Source of the DNA: Methylocystis sp. MJC1
GTDB lineage: Bacteria > Pseudomonadota > Alphaproteobacteria > Rhizobiales > Beijerinckiaceae
NCBI RefSeq assembly: GCF_026427715.1
Contig: NZ_CP107558.1
Location: forward strand, 2,717,001 to 2,781,000
DNA: 64,000 nt
Direction of reading: 5' to 3'
The notes under the pieces are model-generated. The model was given only the letters and a program-made list of their open reading frames with translations. It made no database searches and was not told the origin of the DNA. Positions 38,755 through 46,781 of this stretch are shown here, piece by piece (positions within the stretch are counted from its first letter, which is position 1; the number at the start of each line of letters is the position of its first letter). The position numbers were made by a program, and so were the translations under genes.

Positions 38755-39541
38755 ATGAGTCGCATCAAACCGAAGCGCATCGTCGATCTGTCCAAGGAAA
38801 TCGTCGATAACCCCAACGATCCGTTCTTCATGCGCGTGAAGATCAAGCACCATGGCCATCGCAAGGCGCGTTGGCTGGTGCGGGCGCTCGGCCTCCCCTT
38901 CCGGCTCTTCCCCAAGGATTTTGCCGGCTGGGCGGATGACACCATCACGCGCATGGGCGTCCATTCCACGACTCATATCGATGCGCCCTGGCATTACGGT
39001 CCGGAGCTTTCCGACGGCCGCCGTCCCGCGACGGTGGATGAGATGCCGTTGGACATGTGCTTTGGCCCGGGCGTCGTCTTCGACATGCGCCACAAGGCCG
39101 ATGGCGACGAGATCACTGTCGCCGATATGGAGCAGAGCCTGCGCGACAGCGGCGCCACGCTCGGCGAGGGCGCCATCGCCCTGATCCACACCGGCCGCGA
39201 CCGCCTGCAGGGATCGAAAGACTATTGGAAACGCGGAACCGGCATGAGCGCGCCGGCGACCGAATGGTTGATCGACAAAGGCGTCATGGTGATGGGGATC
39301 GACCAATGGGGCTGGGACCTGCCTTTTCATCACCAGATCCGCGCCTCCAAAGAGAAGAACGACGCGAAATCTATTTTGGCAGGGCCATCTCGTCGGCCGC
39401 CGCAAGCCCTACTGGCAAATGGAGCAATTGCGCGGCCTAGAGCAACTGCCAAGTCATGGCTTCGACGTGGCGATTTTTCCGCTCCGCTTGAAAGGCGCAT
39501 CCGCCGCGCCGGCGCGCGTCGCCGCATTTCTTTATGACTGA
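38755..39541 (+). pseudogene. cyclase/kynurenine formamidase-like protein, frameshifted
   Basis: The first 200 codons encode a clear PF04199 cyclase-family protein: VDLSKEIVDNPNDPFF, the metal motif HSTTHIDAPWHYG (usual form HxGTHxDxPxH), ALIHTGRD and GIDQWGWDLPFHHQI. After KNDAK (about 39367) the frame runs into unrelated sequence ending at 39537. The +1 frame instead reads NLFWQGHLVGRRKPYWQ and continues to IFPLRLKGASAAPARVAAF, stopping at 39541, which is exactly the expected family ending. One extra A in the AAA run at 39367-39369 explains it. Either a recent inactivating mutation or a sequencing error. Confidence 0.8.
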
Positions 39542-39570
39542 GACGTAGAGAGAGCTTTGATTGGTTCGTC

Positions 39571-39663
39571 GTCGTTCCCGACGCTCGCGACGAGTGATTG
39601 GGAATCCAGCGCTATTTTGGCTCTGGGTTCCCGCGCGGGCTCTTCAGCCCGGCGGGAATGACG
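39571..39663. repeat. family B palindromic repeat, copy B4 (inverted orientation)
   Basis: Reads as the reverse complement of B2: GTTCCCGACGCTCGCGACGA first, then TTGGGAATCCAG, and finally the GCCCGGCGGGAATGAC arm. Confidence 0.85.
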
Positions 39664-39756
39664 CGCCCTGGGCCTCCCGCCCCGGCGGATTCCCCCCTTT
39701 CGCCGGCGCGGATATGATAGACGTGAATCGAAACCGTGGTAGCGGGCGCGAGACGG

Positions 39757-40551
39757 ATGACGACAACCAAAAAGATAGACGCGCTTCTTGCGCTACGCAG
39801 CGAAGGTAAATTCCTCATCGGGCGCGACCGAATCAAGGTGCTCGAGGCCGTTGCGCAGCATGGAAGCATTTCCAAGGCCGCCAAGGCGGCCGGCTTCAGC
39901 TACAAGGCCGCGTGGGACGCCGTCGCCGCGATCAACAATCTGCTGCCGAGCCCGGCCTTCGTTACGAAAGCCGGCGGCAAGAGCGGCGGCGGCGCCGAGG
40001 TGACGCCGGAAGGCCGTAAGCTGATCGAGACCTTTCACAGGCTCGAGGACAGGCTCTCGAGCCTCTCCTCCATGATCGCCGAAGTGGGGCTCGACGGGCA
40101 GGAGGATTTTCTGCTCTGGGGCGTCGCGGTGCGCATATCCGCCCGCAATGTTTTCCAGGCGGAGGTCGTCTCGATCAAGAAGTGGCCCGTCGACGTCGAG
40201 GTCACATTGCGAATCTCCGGCGAACATACACTGCTCGCCATCGTCACCAATGAAGCGACGGTCGATCTCGATTTGAAACCCGGCCGCAAGGTCGCCGCTT
40301 TGGTCAAATCGTCTTTCATCGAATTGAGCCTGCCGCAGGAAAAGGCAAAGGACGCTCGCAATCGCTTTACCGGCGTGGTCACGCGCCGAATCGACGCCGA
40401 GCGCAACTGCGAGCTGCTGATCGACATTGGCTCGGGAAAAACAATGACGGCGGTCCTGCCGAGGCAAGACGTCGAGGCAATGGGGATTTCCGAAGGAAGC
40501 GATGTCGTCGCCCAATTCGCCGCGCAGAATGTCATTCTAGCCGCGGATTGA
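39757..40551 (+). CDS. modE: molybdate-responsive transcriptional regulator ModE
   Basis: 264 residues from the ATG at 39757 (GAGACGG just upstream; a GTG at 39736 is in frame). The N-terminal winged helix is of the ModE/LysR type: GRDRIKVLEAVAQHGSISKAAKAAGFSYKAAWDAV, then VTPEGRKLIETFHRLE. The C-terminal half has two Mop/TOBE-like molybdate-binding repeats: SARNVFQAEVVSIKKWPVDVEVTLRIS... and DARNRFTGVVTRRIDAERNCELLIDIGSG. Usually represses modABC and controls molybdoenzyme genes when molybdate is plentiful. modABC is not in this window. Confidence 0.92.
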   Translation: MTTTKKIDALLALRSEGKFLIGRDRIKVLEAVAQHGSISKAAKAAGFSYKAAWDAVAAINNLLPSPAFVTKAGGKSGGGAEVTPEGRKLIETFHRLEDRLSSLSSMIAEVGLDGQEDFLLWGVAVRISARNVFQAEVVSIKKWPVDVEVTLRISGEHTLLAIVTNEATVDLDLKPGRKVAALVKSSFIELSLPQEKAKDARNRFTGVVTRRIDAERNCELLIDIGSGKTMTAVLPRQDVEAMGISEGSDVVAQFAAQNVILAAD

Positions 40552-40566
40552 ATCCGCTCGCATGAA

Positions 40567-40836
40567 TCATTGCATTTCAGCTTGCCGAGCTCGCTCGACG
40601 CTTGTCATTCTCGGCAGGCCAAAGGCCTGAGACTGGGGATCCAGAGCAAACGCGTGCTCCTGCCATTCCCGTCTGGCTGTAAGCTCGATTCCTAGTGACC
40701 ACCGCCGTCATTGAGAGGAGCAAAGCGACGAAGCAATCCAAAGTCGCGTCATTTCCCTGGATTGCTTCGCTTCGCTCGCAATGACGGCGCTGGTTTGCTC
40801 TGGATTTCCCGATCGCGCGCTTCGCGAGCGTTGACC
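40567..40836. repeat. nested repeats: family B halves interrupted by family A copy A4
   Basis: A family B leader and left half (about 40575-40660) are followed by a second, decayed left half (TGCCATTCCCGTCTGGCTGT). A full family A palindrome lies at 40706-40787, and then comes a family B right half (CTGGATTTCCCGATCGC...GCGAGCG) at 40797-40832. The simplest reading is that A4 inserted into an existing B element. No gene is present here. Confidence 0.75.
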
Positions 40837-40877
40837 TGGCCGCCTGACTGATATTGGCGCTCAGGCGCAGGGGCTGG

Positions 40878-41354
40878 CTAATTGACGCCGCCGGCGGTCT
40901 GCCGATTTTCCAGCTCGCGAAGGCGCGCGCGAATCGTTCGCCAATTTGGGACTGGCAGCGACTCTTCTTTGCACTGCCGCGCAATCTCTTGGACAAGCGT
41001 GCTGAATCGCGGGCGCTCGCGCTCCGCGAGAAAGGCCGCCAACGCCGCCTCTATGATTCGCTCGCGCTTGGGATCGAGTCCCTTTGTGCCCTTCGGACGC
41101 CCGACGGAGCGCGAAGACGACGGAGCGATGGCGCCGCAGGTGCGAAATGACTTCATCATGCGATACGCCGTCGCCCGTGAGACGCCCAAATCCTTCTTGA
41201 GCTCATCGACGATTGCCCTCGTCGGCGCACGATTCGCGTGCGCCAGAAGGCAACGAAGCGCATCTTCCCGCCGGCGCTGCAACGTCATTTGTCTGTCTTC
41301 TTTACTATCCATGGCGTCGTCTAGATTTTGTTTATTCTTGTGATTTTCGGACAT
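40878..41354 (-). pseudogene. truncated Mu/Tn7-type (TniA/TnsB-like) transposase, N-terminal fragment
   Basis: About 158 residues if started at 41354; the frame is open further upstream to 41633 but that part looks non-coding. An HTH (LGVSRATAYRMMKSFRTCG) precedes GRPKGTKGLDPKRERIIEAALAAFLAERERPRFSTLVQEIARQCK and LPVPNWRTIRARL, the characteristic N-terminal DNA-binding region of DDE transposases of the TniA/TnsB/Mu kind. The catalytic DDE domain (normally 300-400 further residues) is missing: the frame stops 20 residues later, close to the repeat cluster. A decayed insertion beside the pmo operon. Confidence 0.6.
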
Positions 41355-41751
41355 TTCAACGGCGGCCGGATGCCTGACTGAGCGTTTCTGGTTTTCCAGA
41401 CATTGGCTCCCGCGAGCGGAAACCGGAAGCCAGGCCATCATTTCTCTCATAAATACAAAGCTAAGGGAATGATCGTTTTTTTGCAGCAAACGGACGAAGG
41501 GGCGAGAAGTCGAAGAAAGCGTCTCACCCCCGGCCCCGCCAAAAAGGAAGAAGGATATCGTAGATTCAATGGGTTCTTGGCAAAAATAGAAATCCTCTAC
41601 AGTTGAAGCCTTGATTTTTGTGCAGTGAGACAATTTTATACATACTCTGCTTCATAGTGTCGCACGCCGGACTCATTCAGACAGGCGATTTCCGCATCCA
41701 GTGGACCAGCCGGGAAGACGAAGCGGCCGGCGCCAGTTGCGTCGCACAAAC

Positions 41752-41787
41752 AAAAAATGTCCCGGCTCGACAGGTCGAGCCGGGACA
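41752..41787 (-). terminator. rho-independent terminator of the 37-residue peptide gene
   Basis: A perfect 14-base inverted repeat TGTCCCGGCTCGAC / GTCGAGCCGGGACA (41758-41771 and 41774-41787) is followed on the minus strand by six T residues (41757-41752). It begins 32 bases after the peptide stop codon. Confidence 0.9.
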
Positions 41788-41818
41788 AATTGCCTGGGAA
41801 AAATGCTTGGCAGCAGGC

Positions 41819-41932
41819 TCAGAGGTTGAGCATGCGATTCACCGTCGGAATGAATACGGCGAACAGAAAGATGATGAAGCCGATCCAGAACGCGACCCAG
41901 CCGAGCTCATTGACGGAGTGGAATGTTTTCAT
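41819..41932 (-). CDS. 37-residue single-pass membrane peptide upstream of pmoCAB
   Basis: Not recognised. MKTFHSVNELGWVAFWIGF is followed by a strongly hydrophobic run (IIFLFAVFIP) and the short tail TVNRMLNL, giving one transmembrane helix of about 22 residues with a soluble N-terminus of 10. The start is chosen because GGGAGG lies 9 bases upstream; a longer in-frame start at 42004 is poor. A dedicated perfect-stem terminator follows. These three signs (ribosome binding site, plausible protein, terminator) make it a real gene despite its size. It is divergent from pmoC, about 445 bases away, and could be an accessory subunit of a membrane complex. Confidence 0.75.
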   Translation of the reverse strand: MKTFHSVNELGWVAFWIGFIIFLFAVFIPTVNRMLNL

Positions 41933-42172
41933 TGCTTGGCGCCTCCCTACTTTTCTAAGGCCGTTGTTCAGCCAAGCGCACATAATCGACGGACGAAGCT
42001 TCAAATCAACTGACTTTGGTGCGGCAGAAAGTCGCGATTCACAAGTATCACTATAATATACATCAGTCTCATATTTATTTACACTGCATATAATCTCAGT
42101 TTAAAATACATATAAGTGATACAGTTCAATACAATGCGCGCAATTGACGCAGTTGATGCCTCAACTGGACAA

Positions 42173-42200
42173 TTGACGTTGCTCATCCTGTCCGTGATAG
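42173..42200 (+). promoter_or_regulatory. sigma-70-type promoter candidate for pmoCAB
   Basis: TTGACG (42173-42178), 16 bases, then TGATAG (42195-42200), leaving a leader of about 170 bases before pmoC. The octamer CAATTGAC occurs twice (near 42141 and 42170), and between them AGTTGA-TGCC-TCAACT is a small inverted repeat; both are candidate regulator sites. The whole gap 41933-42376 is AT-rich and otherwise gene-free. Confidence 0.55.
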
Positions 42201-42376
42201 CCTCCAGCTCTGTCAGGAATGCTTTCTTTCCAGCCTAAAGTGCTTGGAAAGCATTGAAAATTCTACCTGATAGACACGAAAGGACACGCAACTCTAGGGA
42301 AGCCTTCGCCCGAAACGGTGCGAAAGCTTCGTGCGAGTGCGCGAACCCAGTCCAAACTGAAAACTGGAGGAGAGGA

Positions 42377-43147
42377 ATGTCACTAACAGAAAAAGCAGGG
42401 ATAGCGACCAAGGCGCAGGCGGAATCTATTGTTAATTACCGCCCCGCTTATCTCGCCATGGCGGCGCTGGGGACCTTTTACGTCGGCATCCGAATCTACG
42501 AGCAGTATTTCGGCTGGAAAGCCGGTCTCGATTCTTTCGCGCCGGAGTTCCAGACCTACTGGCTCAACATCATGTGGACCGAGCTGCCGCTCGAGTTCAT
42601 CTCCTTCTGCGCGATCGGCGGCTATCTGTGGAAGACCCGCGACCGCAACATCAACGCCGTTGCGCCGCGTGAAGAAATGCGTCGCCTGATCACCCTGATC
42701 GGCTGGCTGCTCATCTACGCCTTCACGGTTTATTGGGGTGCGAGCTACTTCACCGAGCAGGACGGCACCTGGCACCAGACCGTCATTCGCGACACGGACT
42801 TCACGCCGTCGCACATCCTGGAGTTCTACCTCAGCTATCCGATCTACATTATCGCGGGCTGGGGCGCCTTCATGTACGGCCGCACGCGCATTCCGCAATT
42901 CGCGAACCGCATCTCGCTGGCCTTCCTGATGTTCTTCGCCGGTCCGTTCATGATCTTCCCGAACGTCGGCCTGAATGAGTGGGGTCACACCTTCTGGTTC
43001 ATGGAAGAACTGTTCACGGCGCCGCTGCATTGGGGCTTCGTGTTCTTCGGCTGGTTCGGTCTCGCGATGTTCGGCACCGTGCTGCAGATCCTCAGCCGCG
43101 TGATCGAGCTCAGCAAGGAGTTCGAAAAGGACGTTCTCGCGATCTGA
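42377..43147 (+). CDS. pmoC: particulate methane monooxygenase subunit PmoC
   Basis: Membrane subunit of the copper enzyme that oxidises methane to methanol in intracytoplasmic membranes. 256 residues from the ATG at 42377, preceded by GGAGGAGAGGA. Five to six hydrophobic helices. The CuC ligands are present as Asp129, His133 and His146 (EQDGTWHQ...TPSHILEF), and the CuD-site residues as Asn200, His204 and His218 (LNEWGHTFWF...APLHWGF), by spacing comparison with the known PmoC. First gene of pmoCAB. The 220-base gap to pmoA contains two hairpins. Confidence 0.97.
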   Translation: MSLTEKAGIATKAQAESIVNYRPAYLAMAALGTFYVGIRIYEQYFGWKAGLDSFAPEFQTYWLNIMWTELPLEFISFCAIGGYLWKTRDRNINAVAPREEMRRLITLIGWLLIYAFTVYWGASYFTEQDGTWHQTVIRDTDFTPSHILEFYLSYPIYIIAGWGAFMYGRTRIPQFANRISLAFLMFFAGPFMIFPNVGLNEWGHTFWFMEELFTAPLHWGFVFFGWFGLAMFGTVLQILSRVIELSKEFEKDVLAI

Positions 43148-43208
43148 TCGCGAGAGTGGCTCTCGGCGGCGCGCGCATCGCTCCCAGGGCGCGCGCGGGA
43201 CCGAAGAA

Positions 43209-43342
43209 GAAGCGGCCGCTTTCGACAATTTCTCCCTCTGGTGTCGCGAGCGGCCGCTTCCGGCCGACGCCAAGACCACTGCGGCCTGATCGCAGGAAGG
43301 CGCACGGCGAAACGAGAAAAAACACCCGGCGGGGCCGCCGGG
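43209..43342 (+). other. strong mRNA hairpins between pmoC and pmoA
   Basis: The first hairpin pairs 43209-43227 with 43242-43260 over 19 positions with one mismatch (arms built on AGCGGCCGCT). The second is CCCGGCGG-GG-CCGCCGGG at 43325-43342, 20 bases or so before the pmoA start. Neither has a T-run, so processing, 3'-end protection of pmoC mRNA, or partial attenuation is more likely than full termination. Confidence 0.7.
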
Positions 43343-43367
43343 AGGAACAATCAAGGAGAGGCAAAAT

Positions 43368-44138
43368 ATGTCTATATCGAATGAAACGGCTCCGGCGGCA
43401 GGCCGGGCCTGGGCGTCGAAGGAGGAATTCCTCGGCTGCGTCAAGCTGACCGACTGGGTCCTGCTTCTCATCCTTTTCCTGGTGCTGCTCGGCTCCTTCC
43501 ACATCCATTACATGCTGCTGGCCGGCGACTGGGATTTCTGGATTGACTTCAAGGATCGCCGTATGTGGCCGACCGTGGCGCCGATCGTCGCCATGTGCTT
43601 CGCCGCCGCCGCGCAGTCCTTCTTCTGGCAGAAGTTCCGCCTGCCCTTCGGCGCGACGGTCGCCTGCTTCGCGCTGCTCGTCGGCGAATGGATCAACCGC
43701 TACGACAACTTCTGGGGTTGGACCTTCTTCCCGATCAATCTCGTCTTCCCGTCCGCGCTGATCCCGATGGGCTTCTGGCTCGACGTGATCCTGCTGCTCT
43801 CGGGGAGCTGGATCGTCACGGCGGTGCTCGGCGCGATGGGCTGGGGTCTCTTGTTCTATCCGAGCAACTGGCCAGTTCTGGCGCAGTTCCACCAGGCCAC
43901 CGAGGTCGACGGCGTTCTGCTGACGCTCGCGGATCTCATCGGCTTCAACTACGTCCGCACGGGCACGCCGGAATACATCCGCATGATCGAGCGCGGCACG
44001 CTGCGCACCTTCGGTAAGGACGTCGTGCCGGTCGCGGCCTTCTTCTCGGGCTTCGTCTCCATGCTCGTCTACTTCCTCTGGTGGAAGGTCGGCGGCTGGT
44101 TCTCCACGACGAAGTATCTCGAGAACGACGACATCTAA
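43368..44138 (+). CDS. pmoA: particulate methane monooxygenase subunit PmoA
   Basis: 256 residues, AAGGAGAGGCAAAAT before the ATG. Contains the segments used as the methanotroph marker: GDWDFWIDFKDRRMWPTVAP, GEWINRYDNFWGWTFFPINL and the C-terminal EYIRMIERGTLRTFGKDVVP. Several membrane helices; forms the trimer with PmoB and PmoC. Compared from memory with the usual type II PmoA1 (which has FWWVNFRLPFGAV and LIVPAIWLDV), this sequence has FFWQKFRLPFGAT and LIPMGFWLDV, so it may be the second isozyme type (pmoCAB2) or a divergent lineage. Confidence 0.97.
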   Translation: MSISNETAPAAGRAWASKEEFLGCVKLTDWVLLLILFLVLLGSFHIHYMLLAGDWDFWIDFKDRRMWPTVAPIVAMCFAAAAQSFFWQKFRLPFGATVACFALLVGEWINRYDNFWGWTFFPINLVFPSALIPMGFWLDVILLLSGSWIVTAVLGAMGWGLLFYPSNWPVLAQFHQATEVDGVLLTLADLIGFNYVRTGTPEYIRMIERGTLRTFGKDVVPVAAFFSGFVSMLVYFLWWKVGGWFSTTKYLENDDI

Positions 44139-44156
44139 TCCAAGCACCGAACAACG

Positions 44157-44177
44157 GCCGGGGCGTAGAGCCCCGGC
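44157..44177 (+). other. hairpin between pmoA and pmoB
   Basis: GCCGGGGC (44157-44164), 5-base loop, GCCCCGGC (44170-44177), no T-run, 30 bases before pmoB. Confidence 0.65.
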
Positions 44178-44206
44178 GCAGAAAACGACAAGGGAGTCGG
44201 ATACAA

Positions 44207-45493
44207 ATGAAACAATCTTTCTTCCAGAAACTGGCAAGAACGGCGTCGGGCCGCGCAGGCCGTCTGCTCGCCGTCGGCGCGGCTGCGATCGTCGCCGCCA
44301 CGACCTTCGCCGCTACGCCGGCTGCGGCGCATGGCGAACGCTCGCAGCAGGCCTTCCTACGCATGCGCACGCTCAACTGGTATGACGTGAAGTGGTCGAA
44401 GACGACGCTGAACGTCAATGAAGAGATGGAGCTCACGGGCAAGGTCCATGTCTTCTCCGGCTGGCCGCAAGCCGTCGCGAAGCCGCAGGAAGCCTTCCTC
44501 AACGTCGGCGAACCCGGTCCGGTGTTGATCCGCAAGAGCGCCTTCGTCGGCGAAGTGCCGGTGCCGCGCACCTTCTCGCTGGATGTCGGTCAGGACTATG
44601 AATACAAGATCGTCCTGAAGGCGCGCCGTCCCGGCCGCTTCCACGTCCACGTCCAGGTCAACGTGAAGGACGGCGGCCCGATCGTCGGCCCCGGCCAGTG
44701 GATCGAGATCAAGGGCGACATGAAGGACTTCACCAATCCGGTGACGCTCCTCGACGGCTCGACGATCGACCTCGAAACCTTCGGCATCAACTGGACCTAC
44801 ACCTACCACTTCCTGTGGATGGCGGCCGCTGCGGTGTGGATCCTTTACTGGTTCATGCAGAAGGGCATCATCGTGCGCGGATGGCAGGTTGCCGCCGGCA
44901 AGAAGAACGAGATGATCTCGACGGCGGACAAGCGCTTCGGCGGTCTGTGGCTCGCCGGCTCGATGCTCGCGCTGCTCTTCTTCTATGCGCAGGCCAACAG
45001 CCAGTTCCCGCGCACGCTGCCGATGCAGGCCGGTCTGCTCACGGGCATCGCGCCGCTCTACCTCGGACCGGATACCGTCACGGCGCATTATGCTGGCGGC
45101 TCCTACAAGGTGCCGGGCCGCGAGCTGACCGTGAACCTCCGCATCACCAACAACGGCAAGGAGCCGCTGCGGATCGGCGAGTTCACCACGGCGGGTCTGC
45201 GCTTCCTCAACCCCGACGTGTTCACCAGCCGTCCTGACTTCCCCGACTACCTGATGGCGGATCGTGGTCTGTCGCTCAACGACTCGACGCCGATCCAGCC
45301 CGGCGAGACCAAGAATGTGGTCGTCACCGTGCAGGACGCCCGCTTCGACGTCGAACGTCTGTCGGATCTGGCCTACGACACAGACAGCCAGTTCGGCGGC
45401 CTCCTCTTCCTCTTCAGCCCGTCGGGCGAGCGTAAGCAGGTGGAGATCGGCGGTCCGGTGATCCCGAAATTCCAGCTGGGCGCTGCGCTCTAA
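44207..45493 (+). CDS. pmoB: particulate methane monooxygenase subunit PmoB
   Basis: 428 residues from the ATG at 44207 (AAGGGAGTCGG upstream). A signal peptide of about 41 residues ends AAA before HGERSQQ, so His42 becomes the N-terminal residue. With His146 and His148 (FHVHVQV) it forms the three-histidine copper site known as CuB. Two membrane helices (about 205-225 and 248-265) link the N-terminal cupredoxin domain to a second C-terminal cupredoxin domain. Followed by a strong terminator. Codon use matches the highly expressed pmoC and pmoA. Confidence 0.97.
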   Translation: MKQSFFQKLARTASGRAGRLLAVGAAAIVAATTFAATPAAAHGERSQQAFLRMRTLNWYDVKWSKTTLNVNEEMELTGKVHVFSGWPQAVAKPQEAFLNVGEPGPVLIRKSAFVGEVPVPRTFSLDVGQDYEYKIVLKARRPGRFHVHVQVNVKDGGPIVGPGQWIEIKGDMKDFTNPVTLLDGSTIDLETFGINWTYTYHFLWMAAAAVWILYWFMQKGIIVRGWQVAAGKKNEMISTADKRFGGLWLAGSMLALLFFYAQANSQFPRTLPMQAGLLTGIAPLYLGPDTVTAHYAGGSYKVPGRELTVNLRITNNGKEPLRIGEFTTAGLRFLNPDVFTSRPDFPDYLMADRGLSLNDSTPIQPGETKNVVVTVQDARFDVERLSDLAYDTDSQFGGLLFLFSPSGERKQVEIGGPVIPKFQLGAAL

Positions 45494-45548
45494 GCTGAAC
45501 AGCTCTTCACGCGGCTACTCTTCCTCTTCTCCGCGTGTTGGTGCGACT

Positions 45549-45580
45549 TGCCCGCCGGGTCTTCCTGGCGGGCATTTTTA
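45549..45580 (+). terminator. rho-independent terminator of pmoCAB
   Basis: TGCCCGCC (45549-45556) pairs with GGCGGGCA (45567-45574), followed by TTTTTATTT, 56 bases after the pmoB stop. Confidence 0.9.
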
Positions 45581-45644
45581 TTTCCCCTGGCCGGTAAATC
45601 GACTGCCCGCCGCCTTACACAAAAGTTCGCCAGCAACCCCCCGC

Positions 45645-45716
45645 CGTCATTGCGAGGAGCAAAGCGACGAAGCAATCCAGAGCCTCGATAACGCTCTTGA
45701 TTGCTTGTGTAATGGC
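45645..45716. repeat. family A palindromic repeat, copy A5 (decayed right arm)
   Basis: Left arm CGTCATTGCGAGGAGCAAAG and CAATCCAGAGC are intact; the right arm (GATTGCTTGTGTAATGGC) is degenerate. The rest of the gap to 45944 shows only scattered partial similarity to family B. Confidence 0.8.
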
Positions 45717-45944
45717 CAGGCCTGTTAGCGATCTATTTGGGAGGCTGGCGGGCGCGAAGCGCTGGCGCACGCCTATTTGCTCCGAAATCCCTGCTCGCTC
45801 GCGCGCGTCGGGAGAGGCAGTGAATGAACCGATCGGGCGTTGATATCGGGGTATATTTCTGATATGTTTCTGCTATATTTCCAAACGACAGTTCTTTGTT
45901 TCCGACTTTATTGATTCCGGCGATCTTGCAAAAAGGCTTTTGCA

Positions 45945-46673
45945 ATGCGCGAGAATGGTCCAGCCGCCTTTTTCAGAGCGACCTCTCGAAGGTTCCGCGA
46001 CGCGATCAAAACCCGCCGCGGCCACGCCGGTCTTATCGGCGCGCTCTGCGTGGAGGCTTTCGACAGTTTCGACAAGAATGTCCCGGTTTCGGCCTCGCCT
46101 GCGCTCCCGGTTGCTTGCGAGCAGGAGTGCGGCGGCTGCCTCCGGTTGCGGGCTGTCGCTACCGCGCCCGAAATTTTGCTGTTGGCGCATTTCCTTTACG
46201 GCATCGAGCGTGGCGCGATTTCCCCATGCGACGACGGCGAGAGCGCGGCCGCAGCGCGCCATGGCGCGGCGCAACGCCCGCACGATCTCTGGGACTGCCC
46301 CCTCATCGAAAATCGTCTCTGCCTCGCCCATAAGCTGCGCCCGCTGGCGTGTCGCGGCCTCGCTGGCGACGACGAGCTCGCCTGTGACAAGCTGACCTGC
46401 GTCGCCGCCGCCGGCGAATATGGCGAGGCGTCGCTGTCCAAGCCGAATCTCGTCGTGCGCAGCCTGGTGCAGAACGCCATGATGAATGCGCTTCGTCGCG
46501 AGGGCATGGCCTGGGGCCTGTACGAGATCGCCAGAGGCTTGCGAATCGCCCGCGACGCGCCAACGGCGGCGCGTGAATGGTTGGCCGGCGGCGATCCGCT
46601 GGCGCCGGCCTCGGCGCCGGACTTCGACCGCCAGCGCGCCGCCGCAATCTTCGACACGATCGACCGCCTCTAG
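45945..46673 (+). CDS. YkgJ-type cysteine-cluster protein
   Basis: 242 residues, AAAAAGG about eight bases before the ATG. The middle of the protein has an ordered set of cysteines: CEQECGGC (Cys58, 62, 65), then ATAPEILLLAHFL, then DCPLIENRLCLAHKLRPLACRG (Cys118, 126, 136) and ACDKLTC (Cys147, 152). The CPLIEN-x-C-x8-RPLACR pattern is the hallmark of the YkgJ (CxxCxxCC, putative Fe/Zn chelating) family. The first 45 residues and the last 60 are helical and unassigned. Proximity to pmoCAB may be chance. An antisense frame over the same region was rejected. Confidence 0.7.
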   Translation: MRENGPAAFFRATSRRFRDAIKTRRGHAGLIGALCVEAFDSFDKNVPVSASPALPVACEQECGGCLRLRAVATAPEILLLAHFLYGIERGAISPCDDGESAAAARHGAAQRPHDLWDCPLIENRLCLAHKLRPLACRGLAGDDELACDKLTCVAAAGEYGEASLSKPNLVVRSLVQNAMMNALRREGMAWGLYEIARGLRIARDAPTAAREWLAGGDPLAPASAPDFDRQRAAAIFDTIDRL

Positions 46674-46781
46674 ATCCCTCCCCTGGCGCGGAGGCGAAGG
46701 TTGGCGGTAGAGCCTCGCCCGTCGCGCATGGGAAATCGCGTAGCTCGAAAAAGCAACTTCGGCGGATCAAACGACAAGCTG

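Noticed and set aside
41618..42013. 131-codon plus-strand frame upstream of pmoC
   Set aside because: It runs through the perfect-stem terminator and the membrane peptide gene on the other strand and has no domain or ribosome binding site.
45873..46331. 152-codon minus-strand frame opposite the cysteine-cluster gene
   Set aside because: The plus strand shows the ordered YkgJ cysteines and a ribosome binding site; the minus frame has no motif.
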